64,000 nucleotides of DNA from Treponema vincentii (lineage in GTDB: Bacteria; Spirochaetota; Spirochaetia; Treponematales; Treponemataceae), in NCBI RefSeq assembly GCF_010365865.1, contig NZ_CP048020.1:1860001-1924000 (forward strand), read 5' to 3'. This document shows positions 52,702-60,879 of the stretch, piece by piece; within the stretch, counting starts at the first letter, position 1; each line of letters begins with the position of its first letter. The notes beneath the pieces are model-generated. The model was not told the DNA's origin and did no database searches. It was given only the letters and a program-made list of their open reading frames with translations. The position numbers and the translations under genes are program-made.

Positions 52702-53121
52702 ATGAAAATCAGTGTTCGTTTTACAGCAGCGGTTCATACGCTTTTGTGCATTCAGTATTTTGAAAAGGATATGCGCGTTACTTCGGATTTTATTTCTGCA
52801 AGCACGGGTGTCAATGCTGTTATCATAAGAAAAATTTTGCTGCAGCTGCAAAAGGCGGGATTGGTAAAAACTGCAGCAGGGATCGGCGGTTCACACTTGG
52901 CACGGAAGACTGATACAATCACGCTGCTGGATGTATACAACGCAATCAATGAGGGAGCAGAGGAACGGGAGGTTTTCAATTTCCATCCGAATCCAAATCC
53001 GCAATGCCCTGTCGGAAGCAAGATTCACCGCGTGCTCGATGCTGCATTGCAAGAGGCGCAACAAGCGATGGCAGATTCGCTTAACAAAACAACAATTGCC
53101 GATTTAGGAGCGGGAATATAA
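52702..53121 (+). CDS. Rrf2-family transcriptional regulator
   Basis: A 139-residue winged-helix protein of the Rrf2 family (RFTAAVHTLLCIQYFE ... TGVNAVIIRKILLQLQKAGLV ... GIGGSHLARKTDTITLLDVYNAI). The Fe-S-binding Cys cluster of IscR/NsrR types is not present; only one Cys (NPQCPVG) is in the expected stretch, so it may sense thiol or redox stress as in the YwnA/CymR-like group. It is 13 bases after the sirtuin gene and may regulate it. Confidence 0.85.
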   Translation: MKISVRFTAAVHTLLCIQYFEKDMRVTSDFISASTGVNAVIIRKILLQLQKAGLVKTAAGIGGSHLARKTDTITLLDVYNAINEGAEEREVFNFHPNPNPQCPVGSKIHRVLDAALQEAQQAMADSLNKTTIADLGAGI

Positions 53122-53159
53122 CCGGAGTCTTGTTTCTTTTACGCATCCGCGCGAATAAA

Positions 53160-53219
53160 AAAGCTGAGGGCTTGCAAACCTAAGGATACGATATCCAAAC
53201 GTCCAAGATCCTCAGCTTT
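53160..53219. terminator. Large hairpin between convergent genes
   Basis: AAAGCTGAGG and CCTCAGCTTT enclose CTTG/CAAG and an inner GGATA-CGA-TATCC stem. It lies between the Rrf2 and B3/4 genes and can end both. Confidence 0.75.
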
Positions 53220-53226
53220 ATACTAT

Positions 53227-53931
53227 TTACAACTCTATAGAAGGATTCGCTTGCGTCAAAATTTCAGTTGTAACCGAGGCTCCAAGGTACTTTTGAGCAT
53301 ATTCGCCGATAAGCGCCAATGCAGCTTTTAAGTCTTCCAAGCGGGCAGGATCGAGATTTTCCATGATGATAAACGCATTTTTCGTATTTTCCGTAATCAT
53401 CGTGCGCTGCCCATCACGCCAATTAAAACAGCGGCAGACGGCGCCTTTATTATCGCGATAGCACAACTCCCCTTCCAGGGTTTGGCTATGCTCTTCATCG
53501 CCGAGCGCAAAAAAATCGTCGCCGCCCTTTGTAACACCGAGGATTAAATCGCCGTCAAAGGCATCGCTGTCTTCCGCACCGCACGGTAAGCCGAATTGCA
53601 ATGATGCGGCATTGTAAATATCTACCAGCGGATTGATATACGAAACGGGATTCTGTTTTTCCACCCGCTTGAGCAGCGCCTCGATACTGCATCGGACGCC
53701 TTTCTTCGTCTTAAACTTCCGATACGCATCCCGCCAGATAGCGATAACGGGGTTTTCGCTGAACACATTTTTTACCAAAAATTTTTCCGCATCGGCATTA
53801 CTCCGCGAAAGTAATACCTTTATATCGCGGACGCTTTCGCCGCTATTATCTATCCCCTTTAGCAGCACTACACCGAGCTGCGCTTGAGGAAAAAGCTCCC
53901 AAAAAGAGGCATCCGCCAAAAATTTGCTCAT
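53227..53931 (-). CDS. B3/4-domain protein
   Basis: A 234-residue protein of the B3/B4 tRNA-editing-like family (seen in PheT and as stand-alone proteins): YRKFKTKKGVRCSIEALLKRV ... INPLVDIYNAASLQFGLP CGAED core and CYRDNKGAVCRCFNWRDGQRT. It may hydrolyse mischarged aminoacyl-tRNA, but this is not proven for the group. ATG 53931 is chosen, with AAAGGAG upstream. Single gene. Confidence 0.85.
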   Translation of the reverse strand: MSKFLADASFWELFPQAQLGVVLLKGIDNSGESVRDIKVLLSRSNADAEKFLVKNVFSENPVIAIWRDAYRKFKTKKGVRCSIEALLKRVEKQNPVSYINPLVDIYNAASLQFGLPCGAEDSDAFDGDLILGVTKGGDDFFALGDEEHSQTLEGELCYRDNKGAVCRCFNWRDGQRTMITENTKNAFIIMENLDPARLEDLKAALALIGEYAQKYLGASVTTEILTQANPSIEL

Positions 53932-54024
53932 AGTAACTCCTTTGTTATAAATGATGACAATGTAAAATAGTATCACTACTATAAAAGTATACTATTCCTT
54001 TGTAAAGAGGCCGAAAATTTAGTT

Positions 54025-54432
54025 ATGGAAACAATTATATTGGGACTTGGCTCCAACCGCGGAGATTCAAAAGCGATCCTCGCAGAGGCAATTAAACGGT
54101 TCGCATCATTTTTGAGCGATATTCGAACCTCCTCCGTCTATATTACAAAACCGCAGGATTACCTCGATCAGGATGATTTTTACAACATGGTTGTATCGGG
54201 AAACTATGCAGGAAGTCCCGCATCACTGCTTAAAACACTCCAGCAGATTGAAGCGGATTACGGCAGAAACCGTGAAGCCGAGATTCCCAAAGGCCCCCGC
54301 ACACTCGACATCGATATTCTCTTTTTCGGAAGTCAAATTGTTAAGCTCGATAATCCTCCGCTTATCATCCCGCACCCCGCGGTATACCAGCGAGCATTCG
54401 CACTCATCCCCCTTGTTGGAACTGTATCCTGA
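54025..54432 (+). CDS. folK: 2-amino-4-hydroxy-6-hydroxymethyldihydropteridine pyrophosphokinase
   Basis: A 135-residue folate-synthesis enzyme using ATP and pterin. Motifs are IILGLGSNRGD, SSVYITKPQDYLDQDDFYNMV, LLKTLQQIEADYGR and GPRTLDIDILFFG ... IPHPAVYQRAFAL (metal/ATP Asp pair), complete and of normal length. No other folate gene is adjacent; folC is at 7.9 kb. Confidence 0.94.
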   Translation: METIILGLGSNRGDSKAILAEAIKRFASFLSDIRTSSVYITKPQDYLDQDDFYNMVVSGNYAGSPASLLKTLQQIEADYGRNREAEIPKGPRTLDIDILFFGSQIVKLDNPPLIIPHPAVYQRAFALIPLVGTVS

Positions 54433-54541
54433 CTACAGTGATCCCGTTACGCAACAACCGCTTGCCGCCGTACTCGCTGCCCTACCCGATCAAGGCGTAC
54501 GAAAAAGTCTCTGATGTGGTAGATGCGCCGTATCCCCAGCG

Positions 54542-54585
54542 CTTTTGAAAAGAGACGATGTAGATGCGCCGTATATTTTCAAAAG
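54542..54585. repeat. TTTTGAAAA element, short copy before scpA
   Basis: Ends CTTTTGAAAAG and TATTTTCAAAAG. GATGTAGATGCGCCGTAT inside it is the reverse complement of the element's left-end pattern, and the same word with one inserted G stands just before it at about 54513. It lies next to the scpA promoter. Confidence 0.6.
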
Positions 54586-54611
54586 TTCTATTCTTCGATA
54601 TAATACCGCCC

Positions 54612-55388
54612 ATGATAACTGCCGAAGATGAAAAGCACGAAGAACAGAACGCCGAAGCGCTGACTGCGTTTAAAGTCAATGATTTTGAAGGGACGCTCGA
54701 CCTTTTGCTCTTTTTAATTAAGAAAAATGAGATCAATATCTACGATATTCCCATCAGCGATATAACCGAACAGTACCTTGAATATCTCGATTACGCGGTA
54801 AGCCTCAATCTGGATAGCTTAACCGAGTTTTATGAACTGGCGGCGCACCTTGTCTACATTAAAAGCAAGATGCTCCTTCCCGTCGAGATCGATTCGGACG
54901 ATGAGGATATCGAAGACCCGCGTACGGAATTGGTCAACAAGCTGATTGAGTATCAAAAATTTAAAAAACTGTCGGTTTTAATGGAAGAAAAAGAAAGCGA
55001 AGCCGAATGGTTTTTTGAGCGCAAGAAAATACAGCACGCGCTTCCCTTTACCGAAGAGAACCTGTGGGAGCGGGTTGATACGTGGGAGCTTTTACGGACG
55101 TTCTCAAAATTGATGTCCAATTATAACTCGGAACAAATTCTTGACCTGTACGAAGAAGTGTCGGTAAATGAAAAGCTGACGCTGATGAACGAATTTTTGG
55201 AAGAAAAGGGCGAATGCCTCTTTACCGATTTGATTGTACGGAAGGGAAATCTGCTGGATGTTATTTGCGCTTTTATGGCGCTGCTTGAGGCGGTCAAATT
55301 CAGGATGGCAAGCATTTGGCAAAATAGAATGTTCGGCGATATAAAAATACGCCCGTGGGAAGCTGCCCGCAATGATGACGGAGTATAA
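54612..55388 (+). CDS. scpA: Segregation and condensation protein A
   Basis: A 258-residue kleisin that with ScpB and SMC compacts and separates the chromosome. Family blocks: FEGTLDLLLFLIKKNEINIYDIPI, EFYELAAHLVYIKSKMLLP and the C-terminal winged helix (EEKGECLFTDLIV ... VICAFMALLEAVKFR). A TATAAT eight bases before the ATG at 54612 suggests a leaderless transcript; the in-frame ATG at 54564 lies inside the repeat. The next gene overlaps or abuts it. Confidence 0.9.
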   Translation: MITAEDEKHEEQNAEALTAFKVNDFEGTLDLLLFLIKKNEINIYDIPISDITEQYLEYLDYAVSLNLDSLTEFYELAAHLVYIKSKMLLPVEIDSDDEDIEDPRTELVNKLIEYQKFKKLSVLMEEKESEAEWFFERKKIQHALPFTEENLWERVDTWELLRTFSKLMSNYNSEQILDLYEEVSVNEKLTLMNEFLEEKGECLFTDLIVRKGNLLDVICAFMALLEAVKFRMASIWQNRMFGDIKIRPWEAARNDDGV

Positions 55389-55389
55389 A

Positions 55390-55923
55390 ATGGAAAAAGA
55401 AACAGCCCTCGTAGAGGCAATCCTCTATTTGGAAGGAGAGCCGCTTGACGACGCTGCAATCAGTAAAATTGCAGGCTTATCGGTCGATGTCGTAAAAGAA
55501 TGTATTAAAAATCTGAAAGATTCATATTCGGAAGGTTCGAGCGGTATCGAAATTACACAGATGATGGGCGGCTGGATTATCACGCCTAAAAAAGAATTTT
55601 GGGATGCGCTGAAAGACCGCTACGGTAAAAAGAATGAGAACCGGCTTTCGCGCGCTGCAATGGAAACGCTGTCGATTATTGCCTATTCTCAGCCGATAAC
55701 CCGTGCCGAAATCGAGGCAATCCGCGGAGTTTCCGCCGACACGATGATTAGGCTTTTGGTAGAAAAAGAGCTGATTAAAGAAGTGGGGAAAAAAGACATT
55801 CCCGGAAAGCCGGTGCAATTCGGCACGACCAAGGAATTTTTAAAAGTATTCGGTCTCAACAGCATCGCGGACTTACCCAAGATGGATGAAACGGAGCAGG
55901 AGCGGTTCGAACTTGCGCGATAA
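55390..55923 (+). CDS. scpB: Segregation and condensation protein B
   Basis: A 177-residue two-winged-helix protein: KETALVEAILYLEGEPLDDA, IIAYSQPITRAEIEAIRGVSAD and GKPVQFGTTKEFLKVFGLNSIADLP are the family blocks. In-frame ATGs at 55372 and 55375 would overlap scpA; 55390 starts directly after its stop. Functions with scpA in chromosome condensation. Confidence 0.9.
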   Translation: MEKETALVEAILYLEGEPLDDAAISKIAGLSVDVVKECIKNLKDSYSEGSSGIEITQMMGGWIITPKKEFWDALKDRYGKKNENRLSRAAMETLSIIAYSQPITRAEIEAIRGVSADTMIRLLVEKELIKEVGKKDIPGKPVQFGTTKEFLKVFGLNSIADLPKMDETEQERFELAR

Positions 55924-56818
55924 CAATCATTTTTCCAAATCGCCCCGAGCTTTCGACAGCAAACGGATAAAATCTTTCGATAACGGCACCCATAATGAAG
56001 GTAACGAAAACAACGGCAAGCGAACCGAATATTTCAACAACGGTACAGCTCCCGAAGATAACGAAAACAGCAGCAAGCAGGAGATGAGGCTGCAAGTGTA
56101 TCTTGCCCATGCGGGAGTTGCTTCGCGGCGTGCTTGCGAAAAGATTATCGCGGAGGGGCGTGTTTCCGTAAACGGAACGCTTGTTATCGACATGGGCAGT
56201 AAGGTTCGCACGGGTGATACGGTACTCCTTGACGGGAAGCCGGTGCATCCCGAAGCGCGCAAATGCTACGTACTATTGAACAAACCGGCGGGCTTTGTCT
56301 GCACGCTCTCCGACGAGAAGGGACGCCCCACTGCCGCAGATCTTTTAAAAGAGACCTACAGCGAGCGGCTCTATAACATCGGCAGGCTCGATATGTTTTC
56401 GAGCGGGGCAATCCTCTTTACCAACGACGGGGATTTTGCCGCAAAGATAGAACACCCGTCGGCGCAGATCGAAAAGGAATATGTCATCGAAACTACGCAG
56501 GACTTTCCGCCGGAGCTGCTCACCCGCTTTGAACGCGGTATCCGCGTTGACGGCATTTTTTACAAATGCCGTTCAGCCGCTGCCATTAACCGCCGTAAGC
56601 TGCGAATTGTACTTGTCGAAGGGAAAATTAGAGAAATCCGCCGCGTGCTGGATTCCTTCAATTGCACGATAAAGCGGCTGGTGCGGGTTCGCATCGGGAA
56701 CCTCGAGCTGGGCACCCTGAAAGCAGGAGAATTCCGTGACCTTACCGCAAAAGAGCGGCAGGCGCTGCTAGACCTCGCAGCAGAGAGCAAAAACGAGGAG
56801 CGAAAGTACACAGAATAA
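55886..56818 (+). CDS. RsuA/RluB-family pseudouridine synthase
   Basis: A 310-residue enzyme with a polar, low-complexity start (NNHFSKSPRAFDSKRIK ... about 60 residues), an S4 domain (RLQVYLAHAGVASRRACEKII), and the catalytic domain: LLNKPAGFVCTLSDEKGRP, RLYNIGRLDMFSSGAILFT with the catalytic Asp, and EGKIREIRRVLDSF. It fits RluB or RsuA. The start is uncertain; the first ATG overlaps scpB by 38 bases. The scpAB-rluB order is common in Gram-positives and spirochetes. Confidence 0.9.
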   Translation: MKRSRSGSNLRDNNHFSKSPRAFDSKRIKSFDNGTHNEGNENNGKRTEYFNNGTAPEDNENSSKQEMRLQVYLAHAGVASRRACEKIIAEGRVSVNGTLVIDMGSKVRTGDTVLLDGKPVHPEARKCYVLLNKPAGFVCTLSDEKGRPTAADLLKETYSERLYNIGRLDMFSSGAILFTNDGDFAAKIEHPSAQIEKEYVIETTQDFPPELLTRFERGIRVDGIFYKCRSAAAINRRKLRIVLVEGKIREIRRVLDSFNCTIKRLVRVRIGNLELGTLKAGEFRDLTAKERQALLDLAAESKNEERKYTE

Positions 56819-56882
56819 TGTACAGAATTGAGGCTTTTAGAGGTGTACTCTTTTAAAGAGGGTACCGCCCCTCTTCCTCTTT

Positions 56883-57209
56883 TTACTCAATCGTATACTC
56901 GATAAAGCCTTCTGCTTTCCGTTTGATGATTTCTCCGATTCCGGCACGTACGGTTCTGATATTTTTATACTGTATGTCGTCCATCCCCTGCCCCGCTAAG
57001 GCATTATGGCACAGGGCTATGTCGCAACCGCAGTCCGTAAAATCATTTTCAAGATCCTTAAAATATTGTACAACGTCTCCGGCAAACACGATTTCAATTT
57101 CCGCCGTATCACCGGTTTCTTTGCAATAATTTCGGTAATTGACTAATTTACTTTGCAATTTAGCGATCAACTGAAGCTTTTCTATTCTGAATAAAACTTT
57201 ATAGTGCAT
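56883..57209 (-). CDS. DsrE-like small protein
   Basis: A 108-residue cytoplasmic protein resembling DsrE/DsrF-like folds: IEIVFAGDVVQYF, CGCDIALCHNALAGQGM (Cys-containing loop) and VRAGIGEIIKRKAEG. Such proteins take part in sulfur transfer or act as peroxiredoxin-like partners; the role here is unclear. Single gene. Confidence 0.7.
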   Translation of the reverse strand: MHYKVLFRIEKLQLIAKLQSKLVNYRNYCKETGDTAEIEIVFAGDVVQYFKDLENDFTDCGCDIALCHNALAGQGMDDIQYKNIRTVRAGIGEIIKRKAEGFIEYTIE

Positions 57210-57243
57210 AGCGCTAAAACTATACCCTGCGCTTATGCACCTG

Positions 57244-57960
57244 TCAAGAAAGGCCGCATATAGTTTCCGGCATCAGCATATCAATCGCCGCCTGTATATG
57301 TTCGGGTACCGGCACGGTAAAGAGGCGAAGCGTGCCGCCGATGGGAAATCGGAGGCGGTATGCGCAGAGCTGGAGCTTTTTAACGCGGGCGGTTTTCCAA
57401 AGCTGTTTATTTAATGCAAAGTTTCCGTGCTTGTCGTCGCCAATAATCGGGCAGCCGATACCGGCAAGGTGAATACGGATTTGGTGCATTCTGCCGGTAT
57501 GCAATCGGACGGAGAACAAGCTGTATGCGTCAGTACCCGCAAGCAGTTTGTATGCACTTGAGGCAGGCTTTGGCGTGCCGTTTTCCATAATCGGCGTATC
57601 GATAATGCCTTCTTTCGGAATGGGTTTCAGTGTTTTTTTATTTACAGAATGTTCAAACCTGCCGAAGCATAATGCAAGATATTCCTTTTCGACCGCCCGC
57701 GACTCAAACAAGGTACGGCACGAACGGGCGGCGGAGGCGTTTTTTGCCGTTACCAATAAGCCGGAGGTTTCTTTATCCAACCGGTGTACCGGAAATATTT
57801 CTGTCCTGAGCTGCTTGCTTAAAATCTCGGTAAGGCACACGGCAATGTGCGCACCGCCCTGTACCGGAATACCGTAAGGCTTATTAACGATACAAATCGC
57901 CTCGTCCTCGTATACAATCGGAATAGATTTCTTTACAATATTTTGTTGACTATTGTGCAT
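57244..57960 (-). CDS. RluA-family pseudouridine synthase, short type
   Basis: A 238-residue enzyme: IVNKPYGIPVQGGAH start, catalytic block FPVHRLDKETSGLLVTAKN, then LHTGRMHQIRIHLAGIGCPI and a normal C-terminus. No S4 domain, so it resembles TruC/RluA-like enzymes acting on tRNA or 23S rRNA. ATG 57960 is chosen; a longer frame would overlap the divergent gene start at 57973. It is the fourth pseudouridine synthase in the window. Confidence 0.9.
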   Translation of the reverse strand: MHNSQQNIVKKSIPIVYEDEAICIVNKPYGIPVQGGAHIAVCLTEILSKQLRTEIFPVHRLDKETSGLLVTAKNASAARSCRTLFESRAVEKEYLALCFGRFEHSVNKKTLKPIPKEGIIDTPIMENGTPKPASSAYKLLAGTDAYSLFSVRLHTGRMHQIRIHLAGIGCPIIGDDKHGNFALNKQLWKTARVKKLQLCAYRLRFPIGGTLRLFTVPVPEHIQAAIDMLMPETICGLS

Positions 57961-57972
57961 AGTGGGGAGTAT

Positions 57973-59181
57973 ATGATGAATCGGAAAAAAATTCAGCACT
58001 TGTTATGTTTCATTCTTTTATCGTTTTGTATCGGCCATCCGCTGCGGGCGGAACTGATCAGCAATCCTTCATTAGGCTATACATTGGATTTACCGGAAGG
58101 ATTCAGACAGGTGAATTCCCGGGATAATTCCCGTTATCTTTATCAAAATACAATTATCCCCGTCGGCTTACAGGTCGCACTCTACCCGTATCAGCAGTTC
58201 GGTACGGTAACCGCTGCGGCAGAGCATATTTTTTCTCAACTGAAAGCGCAGAAAAAGGCGATACAATTTTTGATGCAGGGCAACCCCGCACTCGTTGCAA
58301 ACCTTCAATTTACACAGCAAAACCAAAAACAGGCGGGGTGGCTTTTGGTGCAGCCGCTCGCCGAACAAAAGGGATGGCTGGTTGTCTTAACAACAACACA
58401 GGCGGCAAAAGCGCAGGAATATGAGCCGATGATGATTTCCTGCTTGGATGCGGTGTTCATCAGCCGTCAGTCCTTTTTTGAACCCGGCCCGATGATTCAG
58501 GCCGTTTATCCCAAAGAAGGAACGGTAAAAAAAGAAGTGCTCTTTAATGGAAAAAAACTTCTCGTGCATTTTGACCGCTCCGATTCCGAAGCGAACCAGG
58601 CAGTAATAGACCGCGAATTTGCCCTGCTGACACGCTACCTCAATTCCCCGCTGCAGCAAAAAGCATGGCAGCGCTATTACCGGATGATTTATCGCGACAG
58701 TATTGCTCGCTGCCGCCATCTTTCGCTGATGCTGGAAAAGGAATTAATCGAGGTGAGTAAAGAAGGGAAAATGCCTTCGGCAGAAGCCGTTGCCGCTTCT
58801 TTGCTTGCATGGATGCAAAACTTTACCTACAAGCGAGATGAAAACGGGGCTGACTTTTTAAACATACCGGCTGTGTGTACCGATCAGAGCGGCGATTGCG
58901 ACAGCCGTGCGCTGTTGATGGCGGTGATATTGCAGCATTTCAACATCGATTCAATCTTGATGATTGCTCCCGGACAAAGCCATGCGGTTGCCGCCGTAGA
59001 CTGCACCGGAGAAGGCGCCCGCTTTACGCACAACGGCAAACGCTATCTTATCGCAGAAACGACGGCAAAGGTCGCACTCGGAAAAATTGCACAAGACCTT
59101 GCCGACCCCAACCTTTGGTTTGCCGTTGATTGGTACACACCTCCCGAACGGGACGAGTATGGCTTCGGCAAGAAGGAATAG
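57973..59181 (+). CDS. Secreted transglutaminase-like protein
   Basis: A 402-residue protein with a signal peptide (HLLCFILLSFCIGHPLRA). The C-terminal third has a transglutaminase-like triad: Cys in QSGDCDSRALLMAVIL, His in APGQSHAVAAVD, and an acidic residue in YLIAETTA. The first 200 residues are an unknown domain (LGYTLDLPEGFRQ). It could act as a protease or amide ligase in the envelope. It is divergent from the short RluA gene with a 12-base gap, so the promoter lies within that gene. Confidence 0.78.
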   Translation: MMNRKKIQHLLCFILLSFCIGHPLRAELISNPSLGYTLDLPEGFRQVNSRDNSRYLYQNTIIPVGLQVALYPYQQFGTVTAAAEHIFSQLKAQKKAIQFLMQGNPALVANLQFTQQNQKQAGWLLVQPLAEQKGWLVVLTTTQAAKAQEYEPMMISCLDAVFISRQSFFEPGPMIQAVYPKEGTVKKEVLFNGKKLLVHFDRSDSEANQAVIDREFALLTRYLNSPLQQKAWQRYYRMIYRDSIARCRHLSLMLEKELIEVSKEGKMPSAEAVAASLLAWMQNFTYKRDENGADFLNIPAVCTDQSGDCDSRALLMAVILQHFNIDSILMIAPGQSHAVAAVDCTGEGARFTHNGKRYLIAETTAKVALGKIAQDLADPNLWFAVDWYTPPERDEYGFGKKE

Positions 59182-59242
59182 TCGGCTCATCTAAGGACGA
59201 GAGATTTTAGAGGTTTTCAACTGTTAAAGCGGCACTGTCGCT

Positions 59243-60199
59243 TTACTCAAGCATATTCTTCTGCCGCATAATTTCAAAAACACTTGACTTTCCAAGGAAG
59301 TGCGCACTACCTGCAAAGACAAACGTATTGCCACCTTCGTGCAAGTACTCGTCGAATTTCTGCGCCCATATTCGATTCCGATCGGTCAACAGTGCATCAA
59401 TATAGGCTTGCGCTTTCTTTTCAGAGAAAGAAGACGGTACTTCCAAGAGTAATTCGACAAGCAGGGATGAGAGCTCTTTTCGATTATTGCTTAGATAAAG
59501 ATCCCGAATTTTATGCATCGCTTCCGTACTCTTATCAATATCTCGCAACGCTTGTATAGAATCCTTTAATATAGCAAGCTGATCGTCAAAAGTACCGTAC
59601 GATAACGCTGCGAGTTGCTGTTCTACCGTATCGAGCGCCTCGATTTTTTTATTTTCAGCCCGCTGCATCAAATACATATCGATACCGTCTCCAGGCAGCA
59701 AACCAGCCTTAATCGTCAATAACTGCGCCAGTACCGTATTTAATACCCACGGATTAAATAAGGCAAACTGATGTACCGTATCATCACCGATCATTTCATA
59801 CAGAAAAACAAGTTCATCCTCTGATAAGACATTAAGTAAACTCTTTTTGGGGTCGGTATTCATATTTTTCATAATAACGGTTTGCATCTCACCGACGAGA
59901 GCTTCCATTTCGGCCATACCACCGAGCTCACTCACCAACCGGTCGGCTTTATCGAAGGCACGCAGCACATTCTTTTCAAGCGGATAAAAACTTTTATCGG
60001 CAACATGAATAGTTCCGAGTACATAGACGGAGCCCTTATTACCCCTTATCTCCCAAAAAAAACGTTCGGGGCGCTCTATCAGTACCGGCCTCGATAATTC
60101 TGACGGCCGCTTACCCTGTCCCGTAGTCGTACAGGCTGTAAGCGCGATGCTCAACAGCAAGAGCAGTGTAATTTTTTTCACATATTTAAAAGCTATCAT
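59243..60199 (-). CDS. TraB/GumN-family lipoprotein
   Basis: A 318-residue protein with lipobox (LSIALTAC). TraB/GumN/TIKI features: FFWEIRGNKGSVYVLGTIHVADKSFYPL with the conserved Gly-x-x-His pair, a GDGIDMYLMQRAENKK block and FVFAGSAHFLGKSSVF at the end, with a conserved His. These proteins are metal-dependent peptidase-like; the target is unknown. Confidence 0.85.
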   Translation of the reverse strand: MIAFKYVKKITLLLLLSIALTACTTTGQGKRPSELSRPVLIERPERFFWEIRGNKGSVYVLGTIHVADKSFYPLEKNVLRAFDKADRLVSELGGMAEMEALVGEMQTVIMKNMNTDPKKSLLNVLSEDELVFLYEMIGDDTVHQFALFNPWVLNTVLAQLLTIKAGLLPGDGIDMYLMQRAENKKIEALDTVEQQLAALSYGTFDDQLAILKDSIQALRDIDKSTEAMHKIRDLYLSNNRKELSSLLVELLLEVPSSFSEKKAQAYIDALLTDRNRIWAQKFDEYLHEGGNTFVFAGSAHFLGKSSVFEIMRQKNMLE

Positions 60200-60356
60200 A
60201 CAATCCTCCTATCGATAAAATAACGTTTTTTTGCACTTCCTACTAGAGGATTTAATCAGGGAAAAGGTTCAACTCTGGTCGAATAGTCTCAATTTTTCCG
60301 CGAGGATATAAAAAAATGTCTGATACATTTGCTGCATAATATCGGCAAAAAAAGCA

Positions 60357-60384
60357 TTGACATTTATTATTTTACCGGTAAAAT
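60357..60384 (+). promoter_or_regulatory. Promoter of the mraZ cell-division operon
   Basis: TTGACA and TAAAAT with a 16-base spacer, just before the MraZ boxes. Confidence 0.75.
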
Positions 60385-60392
60385 GAAGAAAG

Positions 60393-60432
60393 GTGGGTAA
60401 AAGTGGAGGAAAGTAGATAAAAGTGGAAAAAA
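60393..60432 (+). promoter_or_regulatory. MraZ boxes: four 10-bp repeats
   Basis: GTGGGTAAAA, GTGGAGGAAA, GTAGATAAAA and GTGGAAAAAA are tandem with an exact 10-bp period. Evenly spaced GTGG-type repeats upstream of mraZ are the known binding site of the MraZ repressor ring, so self-regulation is likely. The last repeat overlaps the probable GTG start. Confidence 0.8.
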
Positions 60433-60874
60433 AGTGCGTTCTCGGGAGAGTATAATAACACGCTTGATGAAAAAGGGCGTATTATGTTTCCTGCAAAACT
60501 ACGCTGTTTACTGCCGGGCTCTCAGATTGTGATTACCCGGGGAATTGACCGCTGTCTATGGATATTTCCTCCTGAAGAATGGGCATTGCTATCCGAAAAA
60601 GTTATGCAATCCGCTTCATTGTTTCAGGCAAACTCCCGTCTTGTCCTGCGCAGACTTATCGCTCCGGCGCAGGAAATAGACATTGATAAGGCGGGACGTG
60701 TTTCAATACCCCAAAGTTTACGTGAATACGCGCAGCTCGAAAAAAGACTGCGTGCTATTGGGCATCAACCGTTATCTTGAATTATGGGATGCGGCTGAAT
60801 ATCGGGCTTATCTGGAGGGAAGCGAGGCGGATTTCCATCAAGCGAGCGAGGACTTGGGGCTTATTCGTTTTTAA
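60423..60874 (+). pseudogene. mraZ: MraZ transcriptional regulator, two frameshifts
   Basis: MraZ is an AbrB-like DNA-binding ring protein controlling the dcw operon. The full protein can be read only by removing one A from seven at 60427-60433, giving SAFSGEYNNTLDEKGRIMFP, and one A from six at 60740-60745, giving EKDCVLLGINRYLELWDAAEY. Both edits restore conserved motifs; the second repeat has IDIDKAGRVSIPQSLREYA. As written the gene is broken, but a universal regulator with two homopolymer errors is probably intact in the organism. Confidence 0.85.
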
Positions 60875-60879
60875 CATGT

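Noticed and set aside
60250-60350. Possible tRNA or small RNA upstream of mraZ
   Set aside because: No cloverleaf, no conserved T-loop and no terminator could be found; only a promoter is visible.
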